From positions 1 through 39,042 of the forward strand of contig DASXEJ010000116.1 in assembly GCA_036490175.1 (NCBI GenBank): a DNA stretch of 39,042 nucleotides. The letters are read 5' to 3'. This document shows, in pieces, positions 1-8,871 of the stretch. Origin of the DNA: Pirellulales bacterium. GTDB lineage: Bacteria > Planctomycetota > Planctomycetia > Pirellulales > JACPPG01. The notes under the pieces are model-generated. The model saw only the letters and a list, made by a program, of their open reading frames with translations, did no database searches and was not told where the DNA came from. A program made the translations under genes and the position numbers. Numbering within the stretch: the first letter of the stretch is position 1; each line of letters opens with the position of its first letter.

Positions 1-1026
1 TCCTCGGACCTTGATCCGGCCAGCACCCAGGTCCGCGGTGCCGTGCGAGCCGTGGGCATGTTCGCTGACGCTATCCCAGCAGTTGGGGATGTGTCGGCAG
101 TAGCTAGAAAGCCGCGACCCGTCGGCATACTCGAACTCGACCGCATGGTGATCGAAAATCTCGCCATATTCCTTGCCGGTGCGAACCTGACGTCCGCCCA
201 TCCCTTCGGCCTTTACCGGGTAGCCTCGCTTCAGCCAGTTGATCACATCCAGGTTGTGAATGTGCTGCTCGACGATGTGATCTCCGCACAGCCAATTGAA
301 GTAGTACCAGTTGCGCATCTGATACTCCATCTCGCTCTGACCTTCGGTCTTCGGATGGACCCACACGCCGGCGCCGTTCCAATAGGCGCGGGTCGCGATA
401 ATATCGCCGATGGCGCCGTCTTGCAGTCGCTTGATCGTCTCGATGTACGAGGCTTCGTGATGTCGTTGCAGCCCGACGCCCACAGCCAGGTTCTTTTGCC
501 GCGCTACCTGCGCGGCGGTGAGCACGGCACGCACCCCCACCGCGTCGACGGCCACCGGCTTCTCCATGAAAATATGCTTGCCCGCCTCGACGGCAGCCGC
601 AAAGTGTACGGGCCGGAAGCCAGGTGGCGTAGCCAGGATCACCAAGTCGACCCCCGCGCCCAGCACTTGCTTATAGGCGTCGAAGCCGACGAAGCGACGT
701 TCCTCGGGGACGTCAATCCGATTGGCGATACCACCTTCTTTTTGCAGGCTCTGCAGGCTGCTTTCCAAGCGATCTTTAAAGGCGTCGCCGACTGCCACCA
801 GCTTGACGTTTCCCTTGGTGTTCAATGCCTGACTGGCCGCTCCGGTGCCACGGCCGCCGCAACCGATCAGGCCGATCTTGATCGTATCGTCACTCGCCGC
901 ATGTGCCATGCGTGCCGGGCCGAGAGTCGCCGCCAGGCTCCCGCCTACTACGGCAACAGTCGACGACTTGAGAAACGTACGGCGCGAAGCGCTGGAGGGA
1001 TCGTTGCTCGGGGCGTGCTCGGACAT
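1..1026 (-). CDS. Gfo/Idh/MocA family oxidoreductase, Tat-exported (3' end outside window)
   Basis: The reverse frame is open from an ATG at 1026 to the window edge, giving 342 residues without a stop. An AGGAGA Shine-Dalgarno lies about 8 nt upstream of the ATG. The N-terminus holds a twin-arginine signal (SRRTFLKSS, about residues 14-22) and a hydrophobic Ala-rich stretch, so export is likely. A Rossmann motif follows (IGLIGCGGRGTG), then the family's EKP motif (FMEKPVAVD), the signature of Gfo/Idh/MocA NAD(P)-dependent sugar dehydrogenases. Such Tat-exported members are abundant in planctomycetes, usually with unknown substrates; some families act on sugars or inositol. The C-terminal part is missing, so the substrate cannot be narrowed. 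The next gene on the same strand is a SUMF1-like protein 172 nt upstream. Confidence 0.93.
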   Translation of the reverse strand, partial: MSEHAPSNDPSSASRRTFLKSSTVAVVGGSLAATLGPARMAHAASDDTIKIGLIGCGGRGTGAASQALNTKGNVKLVAVGDAFKDRLESSLQSLQKEGGIANRIDVPEERRFVGFDAYKQVLGAGVDLVILATPPGFRPVHFAAAVEAGKHIFMEKPVAVDAVGVRAVLTAAQVARQKNLAVGVGLQRHHEASYIETIKRLQDGAIGDIIATRAYWNGAGVWVHPKTEGQSEMEYQMRNWYYFNWLCGDHIVEQHIHNLDVINWLKRGYPVKAEGMGGRQVRTGKEYGEIFDHHAVEFEYADGSRLSSYCRHIPNCWDSVSEHAHGSHGTADLGAGRIKVRG

Positions 1027-1198
1027 GTCCTGCTCTCCTTGAAAGTAATGGACGGTAGGCGGTCGGCATTCCGCAGCCAGGGTTGTTCGCAGTGCCTGAC
1101 GGCACAGCCTATTGGCTACGATTTTGTTCGATTGTTAGGTGATTAATCCGTCGGGCTTCGACTCGTTGGCGTTCGATCGCGCTCTTCTGGCGGGGCAT

Positions 1199-2284
1199 TT
1201 ATTTCTGGGAAGCGTCTGGGGCGTATTTGACTTTCTCGGCTGCCGGCGGCTCGACCAGCGGACGCACGACGCGGAATCCCAGGAACAAGGCGTCAGTATA
1301 ATACCAAATGCTCTGCGGAATCTGCGGATCTTGCTGCTTCCATTCCTTGGTCGACGCGCGTCGCGTGGCGCTACGCAGTGCCGTTGGGTCGTCATCCCAC
1401 GATCCGCCGCGGACGCTGCGCGGTTCCACACGCGATGCCACGGCCAGCGGATTAGCTGCCAAGGTCCCCGCAGACTTGGCGTAGAAATCCGGCACGTATT
1501 GGTCGACGCACCACTCGGCCACGTTGCCGTGCATGTCGTGCAGACCCCAGGGATTGGGTTTCTTCTTGCCAACCGGGTGATAGGCTTCGTTGGCGTTGTC
1601 GTAGTACCAGGCGTAATCTCCCAGCTGATCGGCGTCATCACCGAACGAATAAACGGTTGTCGTGCCGGCTCGGCAGGCATATTCCCATTCTGCCTCGGTC
1701 GGCAGGCGGTAGTAATGCCCCGTCTTAGCGGACAGCCATTCGCAATAGGTCTTGGCGGCCAATTGCGTCATGCAGATCGCCGGAAAACCTTCTTTGCCCA
1801 TGCCAAAGGTCATATCGGTATAGGGCTTCGTGGGGCGGGTGACCGCATCAGCCAGCTTATCGAATTCCGTAGCGGTGCCGCTTTCAACCTTGCGCCGTTG
1901 GATATCGAGGCTGAACATGAAGATCTCGTACTCGCCCCAGGTCACCTCGCACTTACCCATCCAAAATGGCGCGATCTCGACCTCGTGCTGCGGACCTTCG
2001 TCCTCCTTGCGGCCGGCCTCGCCGACGGGGCTTCCCATCAGAAACTTGCCCCCTTTGATCGGCACCAGGTCGAACTTGACGGGCGTGCCCGAAACGACCT
2101 GGGTGTACGGCTTCATACTGGCTTCGTCGTGGGCCACGGCCGCGGGATCCGTCGTGGCAGTCGCTGTCGAATCCTCGGCCAAGAGTATCGTTCGCGCGCC
2201 GCCCATGGCTACCAGACATACACAACCGGCCAGACAAAACACGAAATGTCGCCGAGCGAGGACTTGCCAAAGCATCTTCATCAT
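1199..2284 (-). CDS. Formylglycine-generating-enzyme-like (SUMF1 domain) protein, exported, active-site cysteines absent
   Basis: The 361-residue protein has an N-terminal hydrophobic segment (about 12-36) consistent with a signal peptide or anchor, then an FGE-sulfatase (SUMF1) domain at about 70-348. Hallmarks are FLMGS (81-85), RLPTEAEWEYACRAG (193-207), GNVAEW (253-258), RGGSW (292-296) and a GFR motif near the C-terminus. True formylglycine-generating enzymes oxidise a sulfatase cysteine with a copper-binding Cys pair shortly after the RGGSW motif. Here that segment reads WDDDPTALRSATR and has no cysteine. I therefore infer a non-canonical SUMF1 protein, probably binding or structural, rather than a sulfatase activator; no sulfatase gene is in the window. 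No clear Shine-Dalgarno precedes the start. Confidence 0.9.
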   Translation of the reverse strand: MMKMLWQVLARRHFVFCLAGCVCLVAMGGARTILLAEDSTATATTDPAAVAHDEASMKPYTQVVSGTPVKFDLVPIKGGKFLMGSPVGEAGRKEDEGPQHEVEIAPFWMGKCEVTWGEYEIFMFSLDIQRRKVESGTATEFDKLADAVTRPTKPYTDMTFGMGKEGFPAICMTQLAAKTYCEWLSAKTGHYYRLPTEAEWEYACRAGTTTVYSFGDDADQLGDYAWYYDNANEAYHPVGKKKPNPWGLHDMHGNVAEWCVDQYVPDFYAKSAGTLAANPLAVASRVEPRSVRGGSWDDDPTALRSATRRASTKEWKQQDPQIPQSIWYYTDALFLGFRVVRPLVEPPAAEKVKYAPDASQK

Positions 2285-2385
2285 GAGGAGGATAATCTGC
2301 GGGGTTCTTAAGAGGTAGTATTTAACGGCAGCCGTACTTCGTTCGTCGGCCGGCCGCGGACTTAATTGGTTAGGGCGTCCCTGGA

Positions 2386-3519
2386 ATGCAAGCCGTGCGG
2401 CGGGTCAAAATGGTAGGTCGTCTCTCAATCGGCAGCAAGCGCTCGCCGACGCTACATCTTGCCGGCCGAACGACGACGACCGTCGGCGCCACTTTCGTCG
2501 GCGCCCTCATCGGAAGCGCCCTCCTTGTGGGTGCTGCGCCGCACCGGCTCATCGCCGCCGACAATTCTCGACTTGCGCGCTACGAATTCACCCAGGTCGA
2601 GATGGGCATGCAATTCAAGGTGCTATTGTATTCCGACGGGGACAAGGCCGCAAATCAGGCTGCGGCGGCCGCATTTCAGCGGATTCACGAGCTCAATGGC
2701 ATCATGAGCGATTACGACCCGGCGAGCGAGTTATCGCGCCTCAGCGATACCGCTGGCAGCGGCCAGTCCGTGAAGGTCGGGCCCGATTTATGGAAGGTGC
2801 TATCCCGCGCCCAGGCCCTGGCCGAACAATCGGCCGGCGCCTTCGACATCACGGTAGGTGCCTATGTAAAGCTGTGGCGGCGCGCCCGCCGTGCCAAAGA
2901 GATGCCGGCGGCGGATCGCCTGGCCGAAGCGCGCACGACCGTCGGCTACAAATTTCTGCGGCTGGACGCAGAGGCACAGACCGTTGAACTGCTGCGTCCC
3001 GGCATGCGGCTCGACCTGGGCGGGATCGCCGTCGGCTATGCCATCGATGAAGCTTTGATCGTGCTCGCCCGGCAAGGTATTACCCGGGCATTGATCGACG
3101 GCAGCGGCGACATCGTCGTGGGCGATCCGCCACCAGGAGAAGCAGGCTGGCGCATCGGCGTTGCTCCGCTGGAAGCCAAGGATGGCCCACCCACCCGCTT
3201 TCTCACGTTGCACAACTGCGCGGTGACGACTTCCGGTGATGCCTGGCAATTTGTCGAGCTCGACGGCAAACGCTATTCGCACATCCTCGATCCACACACC
3301 GGGTTGGGGCTGACTGACCGTAGCCTCGTGATCGTCGTCGCGCACGATGGAATCTCGGCAGACAGCCTGACCAAAGCAGTGGCCGTCTTGGGACCAGGGC
3401 GCGGCCTGACGTTTCTCGACAAATACCCAAACGCCGCGGCACTCGTCGTGCGTCAGGTCGACGGCCAAACCAAAGTCGAAGAGACGCCCAACTTCAAAGA
3501 TTTCGAAGCGAAGCCCTAG
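2386..3519 (+). CDS. apbE: FAD:protein FMN transferase (ApbE family)
   Basis: The 377-residue protein carries an N-terminal hydrophobic segment (about 32-52) and then a full ApbE domain. ApbE enzymes transfer FMN from FAD to a Ser/Thr of target proteins such as NqrB/NqrC or RnfG and act on the outer face of the membrane. Visible motifs are DLGGIAVGYAID (210-221, flavin-binding), SHILDPHTG (298-306) and ADSLTKA (325-331, with metal-binding Asp and Thr). An alternative start at 2410 (MVGRLSIG) would shorten the N-terminus and keep the signal segment. The gene is divergent from the SUMF1-like gene. No Nqr, Rnf or FMN-binding-domain partner is in the window, so the target is unknown. Confidence 0.93.
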   Translation: MQAVRRVKMVGRLSIGSKRSPTLHLAGRTTTTVGATFVGALIGSALLVGAAPHRLIAADNSRLARYEFTQVEMGMQFKVLLYSDGDKAANQAAAAAFQRIHELNGIMSDYDPASELSRLSDTAGSGQSVKVGPDLWKVLSRAQALAEQSAGAFDITVGAYVKLWRRARRAKEMPAADRLAEARTTVGYKFLRLDAEAQTVELLRPGMRLDLGGIAVGYAIDEALIVLARQGITRALIDGSGDIVVGDPPPGEAGWRIGVAPLEAKDGPPTRFLTLHNCAVTTSGDAWQFVELDGKRYSHILDPHTGLGLTDRSLVIVVAHDGISADSLTKAVAVLGPGRGLTFLDKYPNAAALVVRQVDGQTKVEETPNFKDFEAKP

Positions 3520-3695
3520 CGGCTAAATATCGCCGCCACGACCGCGCGGCTGTCGAATCACTCGTCCACGGACACGCGTTCCCTTTTCTGAGGCGGCTGT
3601 TGATGAAGGCCAATTGGCGCGCACCGCGTCGCATCGCTTGTTAGAATTGCCGGCCTGGGACTTCTCCGGCACGCCCTTTCGCAAGGATCATACTA

Positions 3696-4589
3696 ATGCG
3701 ATCGACGTATACGCGTCTCTTTGTAACCGCGTTTTCATTAGTCACTACTTCCTTGGTTTCCACGACCGCTCGCGCGGCCGAGCCGAGCCTTGTCGCAGCC
3801 GGTGGCGAGACCAAGAAGCTCGCTGGCGGCTTCCTCTTTACTGAGGGGCCTGCTTCGGACCGTGAAGGAAATGTCTTTTTCTCCGACATACCCAGAAGCC
3901 GCATCATGTGCTGGTCGACCGATGGAGTGCTTTCGACGTTTCGCGAGAACTCCGGCGGCTCGAACGGCCTGTGCTTCGACAAGCAGGGGAATCTGCTGGC
4001 CTGTGAAGGGGGCGCCCGACGCCTTACCTCGACCGCTCCCGATGGCAAGGTGACGGTGCTCGTCGACAACTATGAGGGCAAGAAATTCAACAGCCCGAAC
4101 GATCTGTGGATCGATCCGCAAGGGGGCGTTTACTTCAGCGATCCGCGCTATGGAGGCATGGACGGCCTGGAGCTGCCCGGCTTCTACGTCTTTTATCTGG
4201 CGCCGGATCACAAGCAGCTGACGCGCGTCATCGACGATATGGTAAAGCCCAACGGCCTGGTCGGCAGCGCCGACGGCAAGCATCTCTACGTGACTGACGC
4301 CGGAGGGGGCAAGACCTACGTCTATGCGATCAAGCCTGACGGCTCGCTCGCCGATAAAAGGCTATTCGCCGAACAAGGCTCGGACGGCATGGCACGTGAC
4401 GAACAGGGCAACATCTATCTCACCGATCGCGGCATCACGGTCTACAACGCCGCAGGGAAAAAGATCGAAACCATTGCAATCCCCGAAGGACCGGCCAATC
4501 TAAAATTCGGGGGCCCGGACAAGAAAACCCTCTTCGTCACGGCGCGCACCTCGCTGTATGCCGTGCCGATGAACGTGAAGGGGCAGTGA
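3696..4589 (+). CDS. SMP-30/gluconolactonase/LRE family protein, secreted
   Basis: The 297-residue protein starts at an ATG preceded by AAGGA 8 nt upstream and has a signal peptide ending near TARA-AEP (about residue 28). The rest is a six-bladed beta-propeller of the SGL family. The divalent-metal ligands expected for this family are visible: Glu50 in TEGP, Asn135 in SPND, Asn186 in KPNGL and Asp230 in SDG. Family members hydrolyse sugar lactones such as gluconolactone; the natural substrate of exported planctomycete versions is generally unknown. It converges with the AMP-ligase gene, with only 31 nt between stops, and I see no terminator hairpin there. Confidence 0.93.
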   Translation: MRSTYTRLFVTAFSLVTTSLVSTTARAAEPSLVAAGGETKKLAGGFLFTEGPASDREGNVFFSDIPRSRIMCWSTDGVLSTFRENSGGSNGLCFDKQGNLLACEGGARRLTSTAPDGKVTVLVDNYEGKKFNSPNDLWIDPQGGVYFSDPRYGGMDGLELPGFYVFYLAPDHKQLTRVIDDMVKPNGLVGSADGKHLYVTDAGGGKTYVYAIKPDGSLADKRLFAEQGSDGMARDEQGNIYLTDRGITVYNAAGKKIETIAIPEGPANLKFGGPDKKTLFVTARTSLYAVPMNVKGQ

Positions 4590-4620
4590 GCCCTGCCAAC
4601 CGATTTGGATCCGCGACCGC

Positions 4621-6258
4621 TTACGATCGTGCCCCGGCTGCTTCGCCGCGCTCCCCGAAGCGTTCCAAAGCCAACTCCTTTAAGCCACGCAAATCGAGCT
4701 TGCCTGTGCCCAAAACGGGAATCGCGTCGACGTGACAAAAGCTGGCCGGCGACGGGATCCAGATATTCGGTAATCCCGCGGCTGCCAATCCCCGGCAGAC
4801 TTCCTCGGGCGACATTGGCAGATCGGTATAAAGCACTACCAACCGTTCGCCGCGAGATGGATCAGGCACGCCCGTGACCGCGAATTTAACCTCGTCGGGA
4901 TCGGCCGCGGTGACGGCTTGCAGCGTCTCTTCGACTTTGATGTGCGGTACCATCTCGCCGCCAATCTTCGAGAAACGGCTTTGCCGCCCGGTGATCTGAA
5001 TGCATCCTTCGGGCGTCACCCGTCCGACATCGCCCGAATTGTACCAACCATCCTTGATCACCTTGGCCGTCAGGTCGGGCCGGTTCAGGTAGCCCTTCAT
5101 CACGTTCGGGCCCTTGAACCACAGCACTCCCTCTTGCCCTGGGTTGAGTTCCTTTCCGGATTCCGGATCGACCACCTTTACGTGGACATCGGGGATCGGC
5201 ATGCCGACGGTCCCTTCGGGCCAGCCGCGCTGTTCGGGCTTCGTGGCGCGTGACTTCGGTACGTGAAAGGCCACGATCGGCGACAATTCCGTAGTGCCGT
5301 ACCCTTCGCCTGGCCGCACGCCGAACTTCTTTTCGAACGCTTCGGAAAGCTCGATCGGCAACTTCTCGGCGCCGGTCAGCACCATCTCGACCGAGGCAAA
5401 ATCTTCGGGTTGGCAGCGTCTCAGATAATTGCGCAAGAACGTGGGAGCGGAAACAAGAATCGTGACGTGATTCTTGCGGCACATCTCGCCCACCTGCCGT
5501 GCTTCCAACGGGCTAGTGTGATAGGCACCCTTGGGATCGAGCGCCAGCGCCGTCCAGAGCGTGGTGGTGAAGCCGGTGGAATGAAAGAAGGGTAGAATCC
5601 CGGCAACACAATCTTCCGGCCGCAGCTGTAACAAATAATCGACGCACTCAACGTTCGACGCCACGTTACGCTGCGTGAGCATCACGCCCTTTGGTTCGCC
5701 GGTCGAACCCGACGTGAAAATAACGGTCAGCAGGTCGTCGTCTTTGATTTTGTCGAGGCCCAAGGTCTTTTCGAGCAAACCCAGCGGACAGGCGAAGGCC
5801 TGGAAGGCTGCTACCACCTTATCGGTCGTGGTCACCATCTGGCGGAAGTCTTCCAGGTACACCAATTCGGAGTCGATCTGCAAGTTGAAGCGTTCGAGCA
5901 CTTTGCGGCTGGTCAACACGTGCTTGATGTTCGCCTGGCGAATGCACGAGTTCATCACTTCGGAGGACACCGTGTAATTTAGATTCACCGGCACGCGCCC
6001 GCACAGCGGTACAGCGATGTTGGCCAACACGGCGCCGGCCGACGGTGGGACAAGCAAGCCGACGAACTGTTCGTCAGGTCCGAGCACTTCCCGCAGCAAC
6101 AGCCGGCGGAAAATCAACGTCCGCATCAGCAGGCTGCCGCCGTTCATGTCGACGCCGGTCGTATCGGCAATTTTCGGACGACGCATGTTGCGCCGGCACA
6201 TGCGAACGAATTCGCGCGGCAAGATCATCGGCTCGGGCATGGGCTTTGGCTTATACAC
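4621..6258 (-). CDS. AMP-binding acyl-activating enzyme (acyl-CoA/acyl-ACP synthetase, Aas-C-terminal-like)
   Basis: This is a complete ANL-superfamily adenylate-forming enzyme of 545 residues. Core motifs are the phosphate loop TSGSTGEPKG (182-191), YGTTEL (320-325), the ATP-ribose Asp in WYNSGD (about 410), the hinge region GRQSRFSKIGGE and the catalytic Lys in GTGKLDLRG (about 520). The order and the GGEMVPH segment resemble the acyl-ACP synthetase half of Aas proteins, so a fatty-acid substrate is the best inference; the acyltransferase half is absent. The frame extends upstream to an ATG at 6381, but those 41 residues look non-coding. I prefer the GTG at 6258, which has AAGGATA just upstream; an ATG at 6240 is a third option. 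Confidence 0.92.
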   Translation of the reverse strand: MYKPKPMPEPMILPREFVRMCRRNMRRPKIADTTGVDMNGGSLLMRTLIFRRLLLREVLGPDEQFVGLLVPPSAGAVLANIAVPLCGRVPVNLNYTVSSEVMNSCIRQANIKHVLTSRKVLERFNLQIDSELVYLEDFRQMVTTTDKVVAAFQAFACPLGLLEKTLGLDKIKDDDLLTVIFTSGSTGEPKGVMLTQRNVASNVECVDYLLQLRPEDCVAGILPFFHSTGFTTTLWTALALDPKGAYHTSPLEARQVGEMCRKNHVTILVSAPTFLRNYLRRCQPEDFASVEMVLTGAEKLPIELSEAFEKKFGVRPGEGYGTTELSPIVAFHVPKSRATKPEQRGWPEGTVGMPIPDVHVKVVDPESGKELNPGQEGVLWFKGPNVMKGYLNRPDLTAKVIKDGWYNSGDVGRVTPEGCIQITGRQSRFSKIGGEMVPHIKVEETLQAVTAADPDEVKFAVTGVPDPSRGERLVVLYTDLPMSPEEVCRGLAAAGLPNIWIPSPASFCHVDAIPVLGTGKLDLRGLKELALERFGERGEAAGARS

Positions 6259-6680
6259 GGTCGAATATCCTTCGTGGTTCTGCGCCGTGCGAGCAACAGC
6301 CGCCGATGCGCTTGCCTGTACGAATTGGTTTGCCACACGACCAGGTGCGGGCCGATGCGCTTGGATTTGGTCTCTTGCCAAGTATCACAGCGCGAATTTG
6401 CTGGTGCCGTAGATCGATCGGAAAACACCCGGGAAACGTTGCAAAGCCGGCCGAGGCTTGGCGACGCACCCGACGCCCTGGCATGCCCTTTTGACACCTC
6501 CGCACCAAGAAGCGTCACATGGCTCCCAGACAAAGGCAATTGAAACACCGCCTCGGTCTGCTCACCCCCCGGCTATGAGGATACCTATTTCTGACTCGGC
6601 AAGGTAGGCGGACCGGTCGCTGCGGCGGGCGAAATCTGCAGCGAGCTTGCCAACGCCGCCCCGCTGGTTTTGAGCGACCG
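6259..6680. other. 422-nt stretch without a convincing gene
   Basis: This lies between the starts and ends of two minus-strand genes: upstream of the AMP ligase and downstream of the CPBP protease. Open frames on both strands (for example the in-frame extension 6259-6381 and frames around 6274-6543) lack family motifs, plausible ribosome sites or hydrophobic patterning. It probably holds the ligase promoter, but I cannot point to a convincing -35/-10 pair. Confidence 0.5.
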
Positions 6681-7370
6681 TCAAAAATACCCCAGCCAAA
6701 ACAAGCCCCACGTGAGCAGGCCGGCATCGGTCAAGGCGTGCGACAGCCAGGCGGCATGGATTCCGCCCGGCCGCCGCGCCAACAAGCTCCACACGACCGC
6801 GATTAGCGCTAGAGCCACAAACAGCAGTCCGTATGCCAACCCGGCGACGCCCGGCATGGCGGCAAAGATGAACAGGTGCATGGCGGCAAACGCCGCCGCG
6901 CTGACGACAATGCCCGCGACGTTGCCGAGACGTTTCGACAGTTCGCGGTCGAGCCAGACCCGAAAGTGAAGCTCCTCAAGTCCGGAGTTGATCGCCGTCA
7001 GGAACACCACGACGGCCACCGCACGCCAGGGTGTTATGTGAAATCGCGCGTCGATATCTTGCCGCAGCCTGGTCACGTCCAGATTCAACTGTGCCGCGAG
7101 CCAAGGAATGCAAAACGCCGCCGCACCCACCGATAGCGCCGCAAGGCAAACCGCCAGCCCCCAGGTCATGGGTCGGGGCCACGGTTCGTCGATCGGCCAC
7201 AACGACGCCAGCCCACGTCGACCTTCGACCGAACGTCGCCACCAGACAGGTCCGCCGACCTGGAAAATCTTGTAGCTCGACTGCGCCACGTAGTTGTGCG
7301 CAAACCAGGCGAGCCCTATGACCTTGGCGGCAAAGGGAGATGCCGCCAGCAGTATCAACAACCAGATCAT
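6681..7370 (-). CDS. CPBP family intramembrane glutamic endopeptidase (CAAX-protease-like)
   Basis: The 229-residue protein starting MIWLLILL contains several membrane segments and the three conserved CPBP/Abi motifs: EELHFR (E132-E133...R137), FAAMH (F161...H165) and HALTD (H211...D215). These residues form the active site of Rce1-type membrane proteases. Bacterial members act in prenyl-protein processing, bacteriocin immunity or unknown proteolysis; no peptide precursor gene is adjacent, so the substrate is unknown. The frame could start earlier at 7412, but the 14 extra residues are hydrophilic and unsupported. GAGGA lies upstream of the chosen start, at a rather long spacing. Confidence 0.9.
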   Translation of the reverse strand: MIWLLILLAASPFAAKVIGLAWFAHNYVAQSSYKIFQVGGPVWWRRSVEGRRGLASLWPIDEPWPRPMTWGLAVCLAALSVGAAAFCIPWLAAQLNLDVTRLRQDIDARFHITPWRAVAVVVFLTAINSGLEELHFRVWLDRELSKRLGNVAGIVVSAAAFAAMHLFIFAAMPGVAGLAYGLLFVALALIAVVWSLLARRPGGIHAAWLSHALTDAGLLTWGLFWLGYF

Positions 7371-7582
7371 TTTTCGCTGCTGTCCTCTGCACACACCGGC
7401 TGAGCACGCCACCGGCGGGCATTGCCGTGCATTTGGTTATGCGGATCGCGACGATTTATACGGCTAGGCGAGCCCCTTGCCGCGCCCAAGACGACCTAAA
7501 ATTGGATGACTTGAGGGCGCGGACCACAGAGAGCATTCGTCTGCCGTGGGTTGCCCGATGTATCGCATGCGGAGGCCGGATT

Positions 7583-7891
7583 ATGCGGCAAATCAGTTCG
7601 TTCCTATTCGGCGTGATGGCGGGCGGGGCGTTGGTCTTTTTCGCCCAGCGCTACCACGTCGTACGCACCGACCACGGATTCGAGACCATTCCCAAACTTT
7701 CGTCGGGCTTCGACGAAACCTATGTCGACGTGCGCGACTTCCAGGCTCCTGATTGGGATAAACATCGGGCCTTAGCCGCCGCCATCGTGCAAGCCAAGAA
7801 AGAACACATTCTGAACGATTCGGCCAGCGAACAAACGCGCCAGGGCGTCGGCTATTTCGTCGATCAGCTGAAACACTTGCGCGACGGTTAA
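7583..7891 (+). CDS. Small conserved-type hypothetical protein with N-terminal membrane anchor
   Basis: The 102-residue protein begins at an ATG 8 nt after a GGAGG ribosome site, which decides this start over the longer in-frame extension back to 7340. Residues 4-22 (ISSFLFGVMAGGALVFFAQ) form a hydrophobic anchor. The remainder is soluble and rich in charged residues, ending in a predicted helix (QGVGYFVDQLKHLRDG). I do not recognise a family. It is divergent from the CPBP gene (212 nt apart) and followed by a terminator-like hairpin at 7921-7954, so it may be a single-gene unit. Confidence 0.75.
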   Translation: MRQISSFLFGVMAGGALVFFAQRYHVVRTDHGFETIPKLSSGFDETYVDVRDFQAPDWDKHRALAAAIVQAKKEHILNDSASEQTRQGVGYFVDQLKHLRDG

Positions 7892-8252
7892 CCGCAGGTC
7901 ATTCCCAACGGCCACGGCACGGATGGGCCTTCTGACCGTACATTCGGCCCGTCCCTCAGATTCGGACCACGCCGGTTCATACCGCCCTGGGCTCCAGGCC
8001 GCAAGTGAGCCGCGGTTCGTCGTACCTATCGACGGTGCAACTTAGAGCGATCGTGCGCCTGTGGTCGCCGGGTGCCGTCCGTTCCATCCGTACGGTCCCT
8101 TTGCACGGCGCGCACGCTAGGAGCCGCACAAATCCGTCGCCGCGGGCCAGGGCTGAATTCTTGTCCTGGTCTGGCACGATGTACTCTGGGATGCGCGCGA
8201 TTGCGACGGTCGCGACTCGACTCGTGTTCCCGGGACGGAGAAATGCAGGGTC
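7892..8252. other. 361-nt intergenic region
   Basis: No supported gene lies here. It holds the hairpin at 7921-7954 just after the preceding stop. A long minus-strand frame (7977-8684) crosses this region, but it runs antisense through the 95-residue membrane protein gene and has a Cys/Arg/Pro-rich shadow composition, so I do not call it. Confidence 0.5.
7921..7954 (+). terminator. Terminator-like hairpin without a clear T-tract
   Basis: GGATGGGCC at 7921-7929 pairs with GGCCCGTCC at 7946-7954, a 9-bp stem with one G-T wobble and a 16-nt loop, 30 nt after the stop at 7891. The following bases (CTCAGATTC) are not a T-run, so factor-independent termination is uncertain. Confidence 0.35.
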
Positions 8253-8540
8253 ATGGAATTCAACCGCAACCACTATTTTTTGGCCGGGTTGGTGATCCTG
8301 TTCTTGGGCATTCAGATGCGGATGGTCGACTCGTTCATTCTGTCGAGTGAGAGCACACGGTTTCTGGCCAGCCGCTTTCCGAATGCCAAGGGAGCCACGA
8401 TCGCCAACATGGCTCCGGCCGGCAGTTCGTCCGGACCACGGAAGACATTTCGCCCGCCCGAGTGGATTGGCTGGGCCTTGATCTCGGCAGGTTCGGTGTT
8501 GGTGCTGCACAGTTTGGCTATGCCTCGTCCGGCCGGATGA
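8253..8540 (+). CDS. Small hypothetical membrane protein (two predicted TM segments)
   Basis: The 95-residue protein has hydrophobic segments at about 8-22 (YFLAGLVILFLGIQM) and about 71-89 (WIGWALISAGSVLVLHSLAM), with a polar loop between them. The ATG at 8253 follows an AGGG at close spacing. The frame has clean membrane patterning and a plausible start, unlike the antisense frame. I do not recognise a family. It lies about 330 nt upstream of the STAS/HATPase operon on the same strand. Confidence 0.72.
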   Translation: MEFNRNHYFLAGLVILFLGIQMRMVDSFILSSESTRFLASRFPNAKGATIANMAPAGSSSGPRKTFRPPEWIGWALISAGSVLVLHSLAMPRPAG

Positions 8541-8871
8541 CGTAGCTGGCAGCAGATCGACGACCATTCCGTCGGGCGATGGGCTGCAGGCTGCGCACCC
8601 GAAGTCGCCCGGCGGCAAATCGACGCGCCTCCGCACCTGGCCCGGTCTGGCGCCAATGCGCTTGACACCCCCCGACTGCGGCATAACATAGATGTTGGAC
8701 GACGTGTAACATCGCTAGTTTTCCGTCGCGGAATTCGCGGTTTCGTCACCAGGACCGATTCCGGAATGTGTCCTGCGCTTGCCCCTGATGGGATGTTTGT
8801 GTTATTGCTTTACCCTTCGTGACAGTCGCTCGGAGACCGTCCGCTTCGCGATACAGGGGAGAATACGTTCG
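8541..8871. other. 331-nt intergenic region holding a candidate promoter
   Basis: No gene is supported. The extended frame from 8779 in phase with the STAS gene lacks a ribosome site and the extra residues do not fit the STAS fold. A candidate sigma-70-type promoter is at 8662-8689, which would give a leader of roughly 170 nt. Confidence 0.5.
8662..8689 (+). promoter_or_regulatory. Candidate sigma-70-type promoter of the STAS/anti-sigma operon
   Basis: TTGACA at 8662-8667 matches the -35 consensus. A 16-nt spacer is followed by TAACAT at 8684-8689, four of six matches to the -10 consensus. No start-site data exist here, so this is inference from motif and position. Confidence 0.4.

Noticed and set aside
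43-1146. 367-residue plus-strand frame over the oxidoreductase
   Set aside because: It is the antisense shadow of a gene with a clear Tat signal, Rossmann motif and EKP motif on the minus strand.
8175-8195. TGGCAC considered as part of a sigma-54 -24/-12 promoter
   Set aside because: The -12 TTGC element is missing at the required spacing.
7977-8684. 235-residue minus-strand frame
   Set aside because: It runs antisense through the 95-residue membrane protein and has a shadow-like Cys/Arg/Pro composition without motifs.
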